Below, piece by piece: positions 1-7,909 of a DNA stretch of 64,000 nt; positions within the stretch are counted from its first letter, which is position 1, and each line of letters opens with the position of its first letter. The DNA comes from Mucilaginibacter ginsenosidivorans (GTDB taxonomy: Bacteria; Bacteroidota; Bacteroidia; Sphingobacteriales; Sphingobacteriaceae), in assembly GCF_007971025.1 (NCBI RefSeq), contig NZ_CP042436.1, positions 4,774,001 to 4,838,000 of the forward strand. Direction: 5' to 3'. The notes under the pieces are model-generated. The model was not told the origin of the DNA and searched no databases. It worked only from the letters and a program-made list of their open reading frames with translations. The position numbers and the translations under genes were made by a program.

Positions 1-1147
1 TCCCATCCGTTCTTATTACAGTACCTTCTGAATCGGTTTTAAAAACATTATCGATGTTATCGTCATCCACTTTGAACAAGTTGTCGGCGTAAACAAAGTT
101 ATGATGTATGGTAACACCCTCGGGCGGACTTGGACAATTTTTTGTTTTTAATACCTGCATTTCAAATTTCCCCATAAATATGTTATCCGAAATGTCAACA
201 CCATTCACCCTCTTGTAATTGCATGCATCGCCGCCCCGCATGAAAATAATGCTGCTGAAATCAGGGCTGTCAAATACATTGTTGGCTATAACGTGCCCTA
301 TCCCGCTTATCCTTACACCGGCCTTCGTCATGAATTTGTTATTTTTGATCACGCTGGAATCTGAAAGCCGCAAAGAAACCCCTGAACGGCAATTGGTAAA
401 TGTATTGCCTTCGATCAACACCCCATTCGATTTACAGCTTACAGTCTCTGAATCACCAAAATAGTTCATGAATTTATTATTGATGATCCTGCAATTCGAA
501 CGGCTATTGCCCAGGCCAACCCTTATGGCTTCCAGCGCTTCACCCTTGCGTGCTTTTACATTTTGAAATGTACAGTTCGAGATGGTATTGTCCTCGCCAG
601 TCCAGCTATGCGAGTTTACATGGATGATAGGCAACCGGTTTTGCTTACCCTGAAAGGTGCAATAATCTACGACGTTATTTCTGCCATATATCTCTACCCA
701 GTAAAATTGCGTGGCCTTATCCTGGTCGTCAAAAACATTGGTGTAATTAAAATCGCAGTTCCGGATAACATCACCTAAAACAGCTCTTTTTTTGTCGCCC
801 AACTGTAAAAGCGCTTCGTTCTCGCGGTAGTTTATATTGTTATTAATGAACGAAACATTCTGAACGGTAATATAGTTCCCTACGACTAAAATGGCACTAT
901 TGCCATTTATTGTGGTTTTCCCGGCAACACCTGTTACTGTAAACGGGGATTCCGACGAACCGTAACCGTCAATAACTATTTTAGTATCGTTTAAAACAGC
1001 AGGTAAATTATAAGTGCCACCCGGTTTTGCTGTGATGTACAGATCGCGTGCGAGGCAGTTTGCCTGGCTTAAGATCACCGCCATTACGATAGCAAGGCTA
1101 CCAAAAATGGACTTGTTCAACCGGCCAATATTTCTTTTGTTTTTCAT
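1..1147 (-). CDS. Secreted PL6-like polysaccharide lyase (chondroitinase B / alginate lyase family), 3' part outside window
   Basis: An open frame starts at the ATG at 1147 and runs without a stop off the left edge (382 complete codons), so the C-terminus is missing. Residues 1-32 form a signal peptide ending near ANCLA. The mature part shows the beta-helix pattern of short repeats rich in N, V, I and F (FINNNINYRE, ISNCTFQNV, IINNKFMNYF). The segment around YWVEIYGRNN, VDYCTFQGK and PIIHV resembles the PL6 core NRVDHCxFxGK. PL6 enzymes cleave uronic-acid polymers such as alginate or dermatan sulfate by beta-elimination; the substrate here is unknown. It lies 10 bp after the oxidoreductase gene and ends the visible part of the exopolysaccharide operon, so it may trim or release the polymer. 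Family call is from motif memory; catalytic Lys/Arg residues were not verified. Confidence 0.75.
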   Translation of the reverse strand, partial: MKNKRNIGRLNKSIFGSLAIVMAVILSQANCLARDLYITAKPGGTYNLPAVLNDTKIVIDGYGSSESPFTVTGVAGKTTINGNSAILVVGNYITVQNVSFINNNINYRENEALLQLGDKKRAVLGDVIRNCDFNYTNVFDDQDKATQFYWVEIYGRNNVVDYCTFQGKQNRLPIIHVNSHSWTGEDNTISNCTFQNVKARKGEALEAIRVGLGNSRSNCRIINNKFMNYFGDSETVSCKSNGVLIEGNTFTNCRSGVSLRLSDSSVIKNNKFMTKAGVRISGIGHVIANNVFDSPDFSSIIFMRGGDACNYKRVNGVDISDNIFMGKFEMQVLKTKNCPSPPEGVTIHHNFVYADNLFKVDDDNIDNVFKTDSEGTVIRTDG

Positions 1148-1157
1148 GGTTTTTAAT

Positions 1158-3269
1158 TTAATTGACAATAACCCAGGCCCTTTCCTTCAGGCTCTGTATA
1201 GCTGCAAACGAGGCCCTGGTAGTATTTATTATTTCATCGAACGGAATAAGTGGTGCACCACCGCTTTTTACCCTTTCGGCCAATAGTTTGAATTGTTCTT
1301 TATGGCCTTTATCAAGTGTTGTTTTTAATTTCGAGAACCCTTTGAAGCCATAACCCTGTGTAACACGGTAGTTGTCCATAATCGCGGTTCTTTCCTGTGT
1401 ATATACCTCAATTCGCTCTTTTGAATATTCCTTTGAACCATTTGCAAAATAGTTGATGACCCCCGTGCTTCCATTTTCATATTTCAGGAGTATAGTCGCG
1501 TTGTCGGTATTATCATGCGGGTCGGTTCCCATTGAATTCATCATTACAGCTTTCACTTTACTTCCTGTCAAAAACGTTATCAGGTCTATAAAATGACAGG
1601 CTTCGCCTATTATACGCCCGCCACCTACATTCATATCGTGTACCCAAACATTCGGTGGGATGTGCCCGGCGTTCATTGTGGCTATTATATTCATTTGTGT
1701 GTTCCCCACCAGCTGTTTTATTTTCTGGATGTGTGGCGAAAATCTGCGGTTAAAACCAACGGTTAGCGATTTTGTTCCATCATATGATGTAATAATTTCG
1801 TTAAGTTCCTCATTGTTCAAAGCCAGGGGTTTTTCTACAAACACATGTTTACCGGCTGCCAGGGCCTGCTTAACCATCGAAGCATGCTGATTGTGCCTTG
1901 TCGTGATCATAACCAACCCCACCGATTCGTCGGCTAATATTTCTCTATAATCGGTTGTGCTTTTATTGATATTATGTTTTTTTGCTAAAGCGGTGCCTGT
2001 TACGCCTCCTGCGCTCGCTATAGATATGACAGCAGCGCCGGCTTTTTGTAAAGCGGGCAGCATGGTCATTTTTGTAAAATTACCGGCGCCAATAATCCCG
2101 ATACCTGTACCTGGGCTATCAAATCCGGCTGATCGCAGTACAACTGTATTCGAGGCATCGCTGCTTTCAGGATATTCAAGTATTGAGGCTATCGACCCCT
2201 TATTGCTGATATTATCGTAAATATCTTTATAGTTGTCAAGCAAAACGCGTTCAGTGATCAAAGACTTTACATCGAGCTTACCTGCAGAAATAGCCTGTAA
2301 AATGGTTTGAAAATTCCGCTTCTCGGTCCACCTCACAAATTGCAATGGATAATCGATACCGGATTGTTCGTAAGATTCGTCGTAACGACCGGGGCCGTAA
2401 GAACAAGACACCTGGAAGGTCAATTCCTTCTCATAAAACTCTGCCCGGTTGATATTCAAACCAATCACGCCAACCAGTATGATACGGCCACGCTTACGGC
2501 TCATTTGTGCCGCCTGCGAAATTATATCATCCGTTTTGGCCGACGCCGTAATTAATACGCCGTCCGCACCTACATCCCCGGTATGGTTCATCACGGATTT
2601 AACCACATCTTCTCCCTCGCGTGGGTTGATCGCAATGATGCCTTTTTTCCGCGCTATATCTACTTTTTGCGCGTCAAGGTCGATGCCAATTACTCTACAG
2701 CCGTTACTGATCAATAATTCGGCGGTCAGCAAACCTATCAGCCCCAAACCAAAAACCACTATGGTTTCGCCCAAAGTAGGTGCGCACAAACGTATACCCT
2801 GCAGACCTATAGAACCTATGACCGTAAAAGCAGCTTCCTCATCTGTGACATTCTCCGGCACAGCAGCCACCAGGTTTTTGGGGACATTTACAAATTCGGC
2901 ATGCGGCCCGTTGGACGTTACCCTGTCCCCTACTTTAAATTCACTAACACCGTCGCCTACTGCCACCACCTTACCTACGTTACAATAACCCAATGGCAGA
3001 GGCTGTCCCAATTTATTAAAAACAGCTTCAAGCGTGGGGGCAAGCCCTTCGGTTTTGATTTTGTCCAATACCTGCCTCACCTTATCGGGTTGCTGACGCG
3101 CTTTTTGTACCAGGTTGGCTTTACCAAATTCAACCAGCATTCGTTCAGTACCTAATGATACCAGCGATCGCGTTGTTTTTATTAAGACACTCCCGCGTGA
3201 TACTAAAGGAGCCGGAATATCTTCCAATATAGTTTCGCCTGTTTTAAAGGACTGTATAATTTGCTTCAT
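1158..3269 (-). CDS. Bi-domain oxidoreductase (zinc-type alcohol dehydrogenase domain fused to Gfo/Idh/MocA domain)
   Basis: A 703-residue protein made of two NAD(P)-binding enzymes. Residues 1-380 are a medium-chain dehydrogenase/reductase with the GroES-like start, the segment LPLGYCNVGKVVAVGDGV and a Rossmann motif GLGLIG. Residues 385-700 are a Gfo/Idh/MocA oxidoreductase with GIGIIGAGNF and the family EKP motif in HVFVEKPLALN near residue 475. Such fusions occur in polysaccharide loci and are thought to modify nucleotide sugars or lipid-linked sugars; the reaction is not known. It follows the acyltransferase gene by 6 bp and precedes the lyase by 10 bp, so it belongs to the same transcript. 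The fusion is a single uninterrupted frame with no sign of a sequencing artefact. Confidence 0.85.
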   Translation of the reverse strand: MKQIIQSFKTGETILEDIPAPLVSRGSVLIKTTRSLVSLGTERMLVEFGKANLVQKARQQPDKVRQVLDKIKTEGLAPTLEAVFNKLGQPLPLGYCNVGKVVAVGDGVSEFKVGDRVTSNGPHAEFVNVPKNLVAAVPENVTDEEAAFTVIGSIGLQGIRLCAPTLGETIVVFGLGLIGLLTAELLISNGCRVIGIDLDAQKVDIARKKGIIAINPREGEDVVKSVMNHTGDVGADGVLITASAKTDDIISQAAQMSRKRGRIILVGVIGLNINRAEFYEKELTFQVSCSYGPGRYDESYEQSGIDYPLQFVRWTEKRNFQTILQAISAGKLDVKSLITERVLLDNYKDIYDNISNKGSIASILEYPESSDASNTVVLRSAGFDSPGTGIGIIGAGNFTKMTMLPALQKAGAAVISIASAGGVTGTALAKKHNINKSTTDYREILADESVGLVMITTRHNQHASMVKQALAAGKHVFVEKPLALNNEELNEIITSYDGTKSLTVGFNRRFSPHIQKIKQLVGNTQMNIIATMNAGHIPPNVWVHDMNVGGGRIIGEACHFIDLITFLTGSKVKAVMMNSMGTDPHDNTDNATILLKYENGSTGVINYFANGSKEYSKERIEVYTQERTAIMDNYRVTQGYGFKGFSKLKTTLDKGHKEQFKLLAERVKSGGAPLIPFDEIINTTRASFAAIQSLKERAWVIVN

Positions 3270-3275
3270 TTATTA

Positions 3276-3788
3276 TTATTGATATTTTCCATTGATAGCT
3301 TTGCTGTGCATTTTTACTTCTGCAGAGGTTTTAAATCTGTCCCGAAGTTTTTTTGCCGGCACCCCGGCATATATAGTATATGGTTCAACTGACCTGGTAA
3401 CAATAGCACCGGTAGCAATTATGGCCCCTTCACCTATCTCTACGCCGTCGAGGACGGTTACCCCATGGCCCAGCCAGCAATCCTTATTAATGATAACACC
3501 TTTTCTTTCAGCCCGGCCGGTATTCCGGGTTGGAACGCCCGCAATATCGAACCGGTGATCGCCACCAACAATTGAAACCTGCGAAGCCAGCATAGTATAA
3601 TCCGAAATTTTTAGTGAGTCGACAGACAGGTGACAATTATTGCCGATATATACAAAATCGCCTACACTAAGTTCCTTACAATTGATCAGGTTTCCTCTTC
3701 CCATATAAAACTGCTTGCCGTACGACCGGATACGGTAAACAAATTTTAGCAAATAATACATCCTGATCCTTTTCAGAAAACTTTTCAT
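3276..3788 (-). CDS. Left-handed beta-helix acyltransferase (WcaF/maltose O-acetyltransferase type)
   Basis: A 170-residue hexapeptide-repeat acyltransferase. Repeats are visible from about residue 40 (LSVGDFVYIGNNCHLS) and continue through the C-terminal segment GHGVTVLDGVEIGEGAIIATGAIVTRSVEPYTIYAGVPAKKL, split here by the typical NYG/YAGVPAK ending of the family. The conserved His of the active site is probably in WLGHGV. Enzymes of this kind transfer acetyl groups from acetyl-CoA to sugar hydroxyls and decorate capsule or O-antigen repeats. It lies between the AT-rich glycosyltransferase block and the bi-domain oxidoreductase, on the same strand. The acceptor sugar cannot be told from the sequence. 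Confidence 0.85.
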   Translation of the reverse strand: MKSFLKRIRMYYLLKFVYRIRSYGKQFYMGRGNLINCKELSVGDFVYIGNNCHLSVDSLKISDYTMLASQVSIVGGDHRFDIAGVPTRNTGRAERKGVIINKDCWLGHGVTVLDGVEIGEGAIIATGAIVTRSVEPYTIYAGVPAKKLRDRFKTSAEVKMHSKAINGKYQ

Positions 3789-3836
3789 AGTGTCACGCGC
3801 TTAATTTCAATGCTATTTATCTGTCACATATTCCAT

Positions 3837-3914
3837 TTATAAATATCGCATGCGCCAGGCTTTATTTATTACGGCAAGATCGTCTTTATAGTGAGCCTGG
3901 ATATTACCCATCAT
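3837..3914 (-). CDS. Small open frame coupled to the glycosyltransferase stop, possibly a gene remnant
   Basis: Two consecutive ATG codons overlap the TGA stop of the upstream glycosyltransferase gene, and a 25-codon frame follows (begins MMGNIQAHYKDD, ends WRMRYL). The composition is protein-like and the ATGA overlap is the arrangement used for coupled translation in this locus, but the product is very short and no family is recognised. It could be a genuine micropeptide, the start of a gene deleted during cassette exchange, or chance. The rest of the 122-bp gap before the acyltransferase holds nothing else recognisable. Confidence 0.25.
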   Translation of the reverse strand: MMGNIQAHYKDDLAVINKAWRMRYL

Positions 3915-5059
3915 TTTAATTTTTTTTTAACCGATTGTCCTGAATTTGCCAGTTGCGATAAACGGTTAACAATCAATTCCGCTTGTTTGCCGGGGTTATA
4001 TTTTTCTTGAACAGCCTTAAATGTATTTATTTTAAACTGCTCTTTTTCCTGCCCGTTCAAATTTAAAACTCTTTTAATTTTTTGTGCAAGTGATACCCTA
4101 TCCCCCTCCCTGAACAAAAAACTATTTACTTCGTCCACCAGCACTTCGGCCTCGGGTTTATGCCTTGCAAAGTTGTCATTGGTTATTACCGTTGTGCCAT
4201 AAGTAAAAGCATGAATGACTGTCAGCCCTATCGGACCAGGGAAAACGCATGCAGCAGAGTTCATAAAATATCTGCCAATAACGCTTTCATCATAAATAGC
4301 TCCTAAAAACTTTACACGATCTGTTAACCCTAATGTTGCCGTATAATTTTTTAGGCTATCAAGGTGCGGACCGCTTCCGATGATGACAAGGTCGACTATT
4401 ATATTTTCTTTGTTCAGCAATTTCATTGCATCAAAAACCAATTCAAGGTTTCTATCAGCCAGCAAACGTCCTGTAAACACTAAATAAGGATAAGCGGTGT
4501 CTTTTGGCTTTGCTTCGGAATTGAGCCTATTGATTGTCTCAACCTGTAGTTTAAAATCAAGGGAATTATATATCACCGTCAGGTCATAGGGATAGCCCAT
4601 ATCTAAAAGGTTTTCCTTTGCGGCGTGGCTGTATAAAAAGCCGCCATCCCTGAATCTTTTGAGAAACCAGTACTTAAGCGAGTTATTTAACGACTTTTTC
4701 TTATTCAGCAATCCATGACTCCAGAACAAACAATGTACCCCACTCTTCTGCAACGATCTTACAGCAAACCATGTCGATATGAATTTCCAGTCGCCAAGAA
4801 AAATAACAGCGTCAAAGCTATTGTTTTTCAAAACCCCGTTTAAGTTCTCTTGCCACAAAAAGTATTTCAGATACCACCTGTTTTTAACTTCTATAAACTT
4901 TCCACTATCTTTAAACTCATGCAATTTAAGCGACGAGTAAGGCGGATTGGGATTTTTGCCGGCTATAAAGTAAAAATCAAAAAGCTGGTTGGAATAGAGT
5001 TCTTCTAATATCGGGCCCCTGTAATGTGCGAAGAAATGATAGACGATAGCGATTTTCAT
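3911..5059 (-). CDS. Glycosyltransferase, GT4 superfamily fold (GT-B)
   Basis: A 382-residue GT-B glycosyltransferase. The N-terminal half begins with KIAIVYHFFAHYRGPIL, an acceptor-domain start often seen in exopolysaccharide GT4 enzymes. The C-terminal half has the donor-domain strand VFTGRLLADRN (near residue 195), GSGP and a segment VFPGPIGLTVIHAFTYG. In ordinary GT4 enzymes that last segment carries the EX7E motif; here both glutamates are replaced (I and H), as in a subgroup I recall from Bacteroidota. It probably adds one sugar of the repeat unit on the cytoplasmic face of the membrane. It lies 29 bp downstream of the polymerase gene in AT-rich DNA. Donor and acceptor are unknown. Confidence 0.85.
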   Translation of the reverse strand: MKIAIVYHFFAHYRGPILEELYSNQLFDFYFIAGKNPNPPYSSLKLHEFKDSGKFIEVKNRWYLKYFLWQENLNGVLKNNSFDAVIFLGDWKFISTWFAVRSLQKSGVHCLFWSHGLLNKKKSLNNSLKYWFLKRFRDGGFLYSHAAKENLLDMGYPYDLTVIYNSLDFKLQVETINRLNSEAKPKDTAYPYLVFTGRLLADRNLELVFDAMKLLNKENIIVDLVIIGSGPHLDSLKNYTATLGLTDRVKFLGAIYDESVIGRYFMNSAACVFPGPIGLTVIHAFTYGTTVITNDNFARHKPEAEVLVDEVNSFLFREGDRVSLAQKIKRVLNLNGQEKEQFKINTFKAVQEKYNPGKQAELIVNRLSQLANSGQSVKKKLK

Positions 5060-5088
5060 ATAAGATCATTATAACTGCCTTGCAGACG

Positions 5089-6483
5089 CTATATCACGGG
5101 CATGCGCTGGCGGTAAAACTTCGGCTTAAAAATTCTTCGGAACATAACAATAAATGGCAACGCTATCAGGCAATAAGCAAACCAAAGATCCAACCCCGAC
5201 CCCCTGGCAATTTGCATGAGGGAGGCGTACAAATAGAACATCATGATAAAGCCTATAGTTGTTTTATTTTTAATCAGGCCATTGACCAGCACCAGGTAAT
5301 ATTTATTAAAAATGAGATACATAATTGCCAGGATAGGGAATGAGAACACATGAAAATTCCAGAAAAGCTCTGCAGGGATAGTAACCGGCAGACTTCCGCC
5401 ATGCATCCTGAAATTGGGGGAATAGATTGACGTATAAATGTCCACAATACTCCTGGGCTTCTGTATTATGGAAGATGGTATAAATACAAACAAGCCCTTA
5501 GCGAGCGTGCTTCCGTATAGGAGCGGCTGCTGACCGGATATAACATAATTGATCGGATTTATCGTATTGACATATGATGAGTTTAACTCAAGGTTACTAA
5601 CCAGCGCCGACGTAAAATAATCCTCGCCGATATATTTAAAAATAAATCCGTTAGCTTGCCAGAACCCGTGAACCTGGTAATCGCCATACCCTCTCAATAT
5701 CGAACTGATAAGAATAATATAAAGAAATACTACTCCGAGCAAAACGGTCAGGAAAACTATTTTAAAGTTTATCCTGATATGCTTAAAGCTAAAGCCATTT
5801 ATGCAAGCCTCGTAAAAGATCAGTGTAATAAGGATAAAAAAGATTTGCCTTTTACTGTCGTAGCTCCCTATAGCGAAAAGCAATAACAGAAAGCCATACA
5901 CAACAAAACGGGGCTTTAAAGTCAAATATTTCAGATTCAATAAAAGTAGCATGGTAAATCCCAACTGAATAGGGAAAACGTAAGCCGCTAAAGATGCATT
6001 GGTATCTGAAACTTTTACCTTAATAGCCGCCAAAATACAGATGATAGCCAATAAAACAACGATCTTGTAGTTATTGATACTTCCTGTTTTCCTGAGCGGT
6101 TGCACGGTCAGGTCCATATGTTTCGATCTTCGAAGCATAGGGAACGATGCGAGCACCATAATAAAATTACTGGTGAGCAAAACACCCACACAAAGATTTA
6201 ACCTGTGGATGTTACGGAGCGTTGTTAAGTATATGTCAGCAAGACCTATGCTATTACAAGTCACAAAATGTCCAAATGTCGCTGATAAGCTGATGTATAT
6301 AAAAGAAAGAAATGACGGGCTCAGATACACCAGGAAACGAGCCTTTGATTTATAGTAAAAAAGTAACGTTGCAATAAGCTGAACGGCATACCACCAATAG
6401 CCATATGCATAAATTAACTTATCGCTTGCCAGCAATGCGGATAAAATAACTATGATATTGACCAGGATGTAGGAAAACTTCAT
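5089..6483 (-). CDS. O-antigen/exopolysaccharide polymerase-like membrane protein (Wzy type)
   Basis: A 464-residue very hydrophobic protein with roughly ten to twelve membrane segments (for example VNIIVILSALLA at the N-terminus and IGFIMMFYLYASLMQIA near the C-terminus) and a long soluble loop around residues 270-370 with YTSIYSPNFRMHGGSLPV. This layout is that of Wzy-type polymerases, which link lipid-carried repeat units in the periplasm. Primary sequence in this class is poorly conserved, so the call rests on topology and position: its ATG overlaps the TGA of the flippase gene by 4 bp (ATGA) and a glycosyltransferase follows. An O-antigen ligase is the main alternative. Confidence 0.7.
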   Translation of the reverse strand: MKFSYILVNIIVILSALLASDKLIYAYGYWWYAVQLIATLLFYYKSKARFLVYLSPSFLSFIYISLSATFGHFVTCNSIGLADIYLTTLRNIHRLNLCVGVLLTSNFIMVLASFPMLRRSKHMDLTVQPLRKTGSINNYKIVVLLAIICILAAIKVKVSDTNASLAAYVFPIQLGFTMLLLLNLKYLTLKPRFVVYGFLLLLFAIGSYDSKRQIFFILITLIFYEACINGFSFKHIRINFKIVFLTVLLGVVFLYIILISSILRGYGDYQVHGFWQANGFIFKYIGEDYFTSALVSNLELNSSYVNTINPINYVISGQQPLLYGSTLAKGLFVFIPSSIIQKPRSIVDIYTSIYSPNFRMHGGSLPVTIPAELFWNFHVFSFPILAIMYLIFNKYYLVLVNGLIKNKTTIGFIMMFYLYASLMQIARGSGLDLWFAYCLIALPFIVMFRRIFKPKFYRQRMPVI

Positions 6484-7742
6484 ACAACTAAAAACAAAAT
6501 CAAATTTACTGCAGTAAACGCTGCATACTTGCCCAGGTCCCTGGCCGAGCGATTGTACTTATGCGACAACGCAAGCAAACCTAAAATAAAATAAGTTAAA
6601 AACACCGCCCAAACCGCTCCTTCTACTTTCCAGAAAAGTATAAAAAAATAGGTCATTACCGCCATTATGATCGATGACGTGATGGTAACCGAAGCCAAAG
6701 ACATTGTTTTTCCTTTCGATGTAAGATTATAATTTGCCATAAAATAAAATGGTAAAAACATATGGGAAATTAAAATTCTAAGGGCGTTGTTCCACGTATC
6801 ATGTGAATAACCATGATAAAACCTTGATATTACATTGAACTTGATAAGGGCAAAAAGGCCCAATAGTCCAAGAACACCTATCCCCAACGAATATTTTAAG
6901 TAAAGATTCAAAAAATATTCGCGCTTCGTCGAGGTTTCTTTATATATCATCGGTTCCATATAGGATGATACACCGATAAAACAAAAAACAATAGAACTGC
7001 CTATTGCATACGATAGCGAATAGCTGCCCAGCGATTTTGTATCGGTGAAGTGAAACAACAAAAACCTATCCAGCACCGCCATAAGCTGAGTGGCGATAGT
7101 ATGAAAAATAAAAGGCAACGAAAATCTCAGGAAAAACTTTGACTGTGCTGACCGGAATACCGTTTTGGCGAAATTTCCTGTATAGAAGCCTTTAAACAAG
7201 ACAACAGATGCCAGCCCGCTTATCAGGTTAGCGTAAATGTAAGTTTGGGGTAAGGGCCAAATGGATACTGCTGTGATAATAAGTATCCCTTTCAAGCCAA
7301 TAAAAAGGATCCGTACTTTAAAATAGCGGGCTACATCATTAATACTCCTATAAAAACTACTTTGTATGATGATGAGGTTGGACAATAAAGCGCAGGTCAA
7401 TACCATCCATAGTTCGGGAATAATAGGAACGGCCATTATTTGCTGAATGCCGAACAGCAAACACGTTAGCAGCAGTAGTGTACCAATTATATAAGTAACT
7501 GCCTGGCTTCGCAACGAATACTTCAAAGGCTTGTTATCCCCGAAAGTGCTTGAGAATTTTAGTGTTAATTTATCAAACCCGGCTATCAGGATAACGCTGA
7601 ATAACACCTCGATAGAGATATAGTAGCTGACAATACCGAAATAGCTGCCCGTCAGGAATAAAGGGAGGATCAGCAAGATCAATTTATTGACCCCTTTATA
7701 TGTGGCCTCTACGAGCGAATATTTTAAAATTCTTTTGAGCAA
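6480..7742 (-). CDS. Polysaccharide flippase (Wzx/MATE-like oligosaccharide exporter)
   Basis: A 420-residue integral membrane protein with about twelve predicted helices, matching Wzx/RfbX proteins that flip undecaprenyl-linked repeat units across the inner membrane. The N-terminal segment SLVEATYKGVNKLILLILP and the later SLPFIFHTIATQLMAVLDRFLL fit the two-halves pattern of polysaccharide exporters. The only start available is TTG at 7742, because an in-frame stop lies just upstream and no ATG exists before the first helix. The gene overlaps the polymerase gene by 4 bp, showing co-translation. A remnant-like frame ends 4 bp before this start. The substrate glycan is unknown. Confidence 0.82.
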   Translation of the reverse strand: MLKRILKYSLVEATYKGVNKLILLILPLFLTGSYFGIVSYYISIEVLFSVILIAGFDKLTLKFSSTFGDNKPLKYSLRSQAVTYIIGTLLLLTCLLFGIQQIMAVPIIPELWMVLTCALLSNLIIIQSSFYRSINDVARYFKVRILFIGLKGILIITAVSIWPLPQTYIYANLISGLASVVLFKGFYTGNFAKTVFRSAQSKFFLRFSLPFIFHTIATQLMAVLDRFLLFHFTDTKSLGSYSLSYAIGSSIVFCFIGVSSYMEPMIYKETSTKREYFLNLYLKYSLGIGVLGLLGLFALIKFNVISRFYHGYSHDTWNNALRILISHMFLPFYFMANYNLTSKGKTMSLASVTITSSIIMAVMTYFFILFWKVEGAVWAVFLTYFILGLLALSHKYNRSARDLGKYAAFTAVNLILFLVV

Positions 7743-7746
7743 AACG

Positions 7747-7890
7747 TTATTTATATTTCAGCCTGCCATTTTTCGGGAAAGGAAACGGCGCGTTTTTCAA
7801 TCCCTCATAAAAATCAATCTTCCGTAAGCATAACCTGAAATGGAACAATTTTCGTCGTCGATTAAAATCAGGTCCATTGCTGAAAAACGA
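7747..7890 (-). pseudogene. Open 47-codon frame without a good start, probable tail of a lost gene
   Basis: Between the dehydrogenase and flippase genes (7743-7909) one frame is open from just after a TGA to a TAA at 7747. It reads as a plausible C-terminus (RKLFHFRLCLRKIDFYEGL, then NAPFPFPKNGRLKYK), with no ATG; the only internal start candidate is a TTG. It ends 4 bp before the TTG start of wzx, the spacing expected of an upstream operon gene. I read it as the 3' remnant of a gene deleted when the repeat-unit cassette was exchanged. Chance is possible at this length, and no family was recognised. Confidence 0.35.
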
Positions 7891-7909
7891 TCAGCATTAG
7901 ATGAAGATG

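Noticed and set aside
2449..2988. A 179-codon plus-strand open frame opposite the bi-domain oxidoreductase
   Set aside because: It is fully antisense to a well-supported gene; its sequence is low in recognisable motifs and rich in Pro/Thr/Ser as expected of a shadow.
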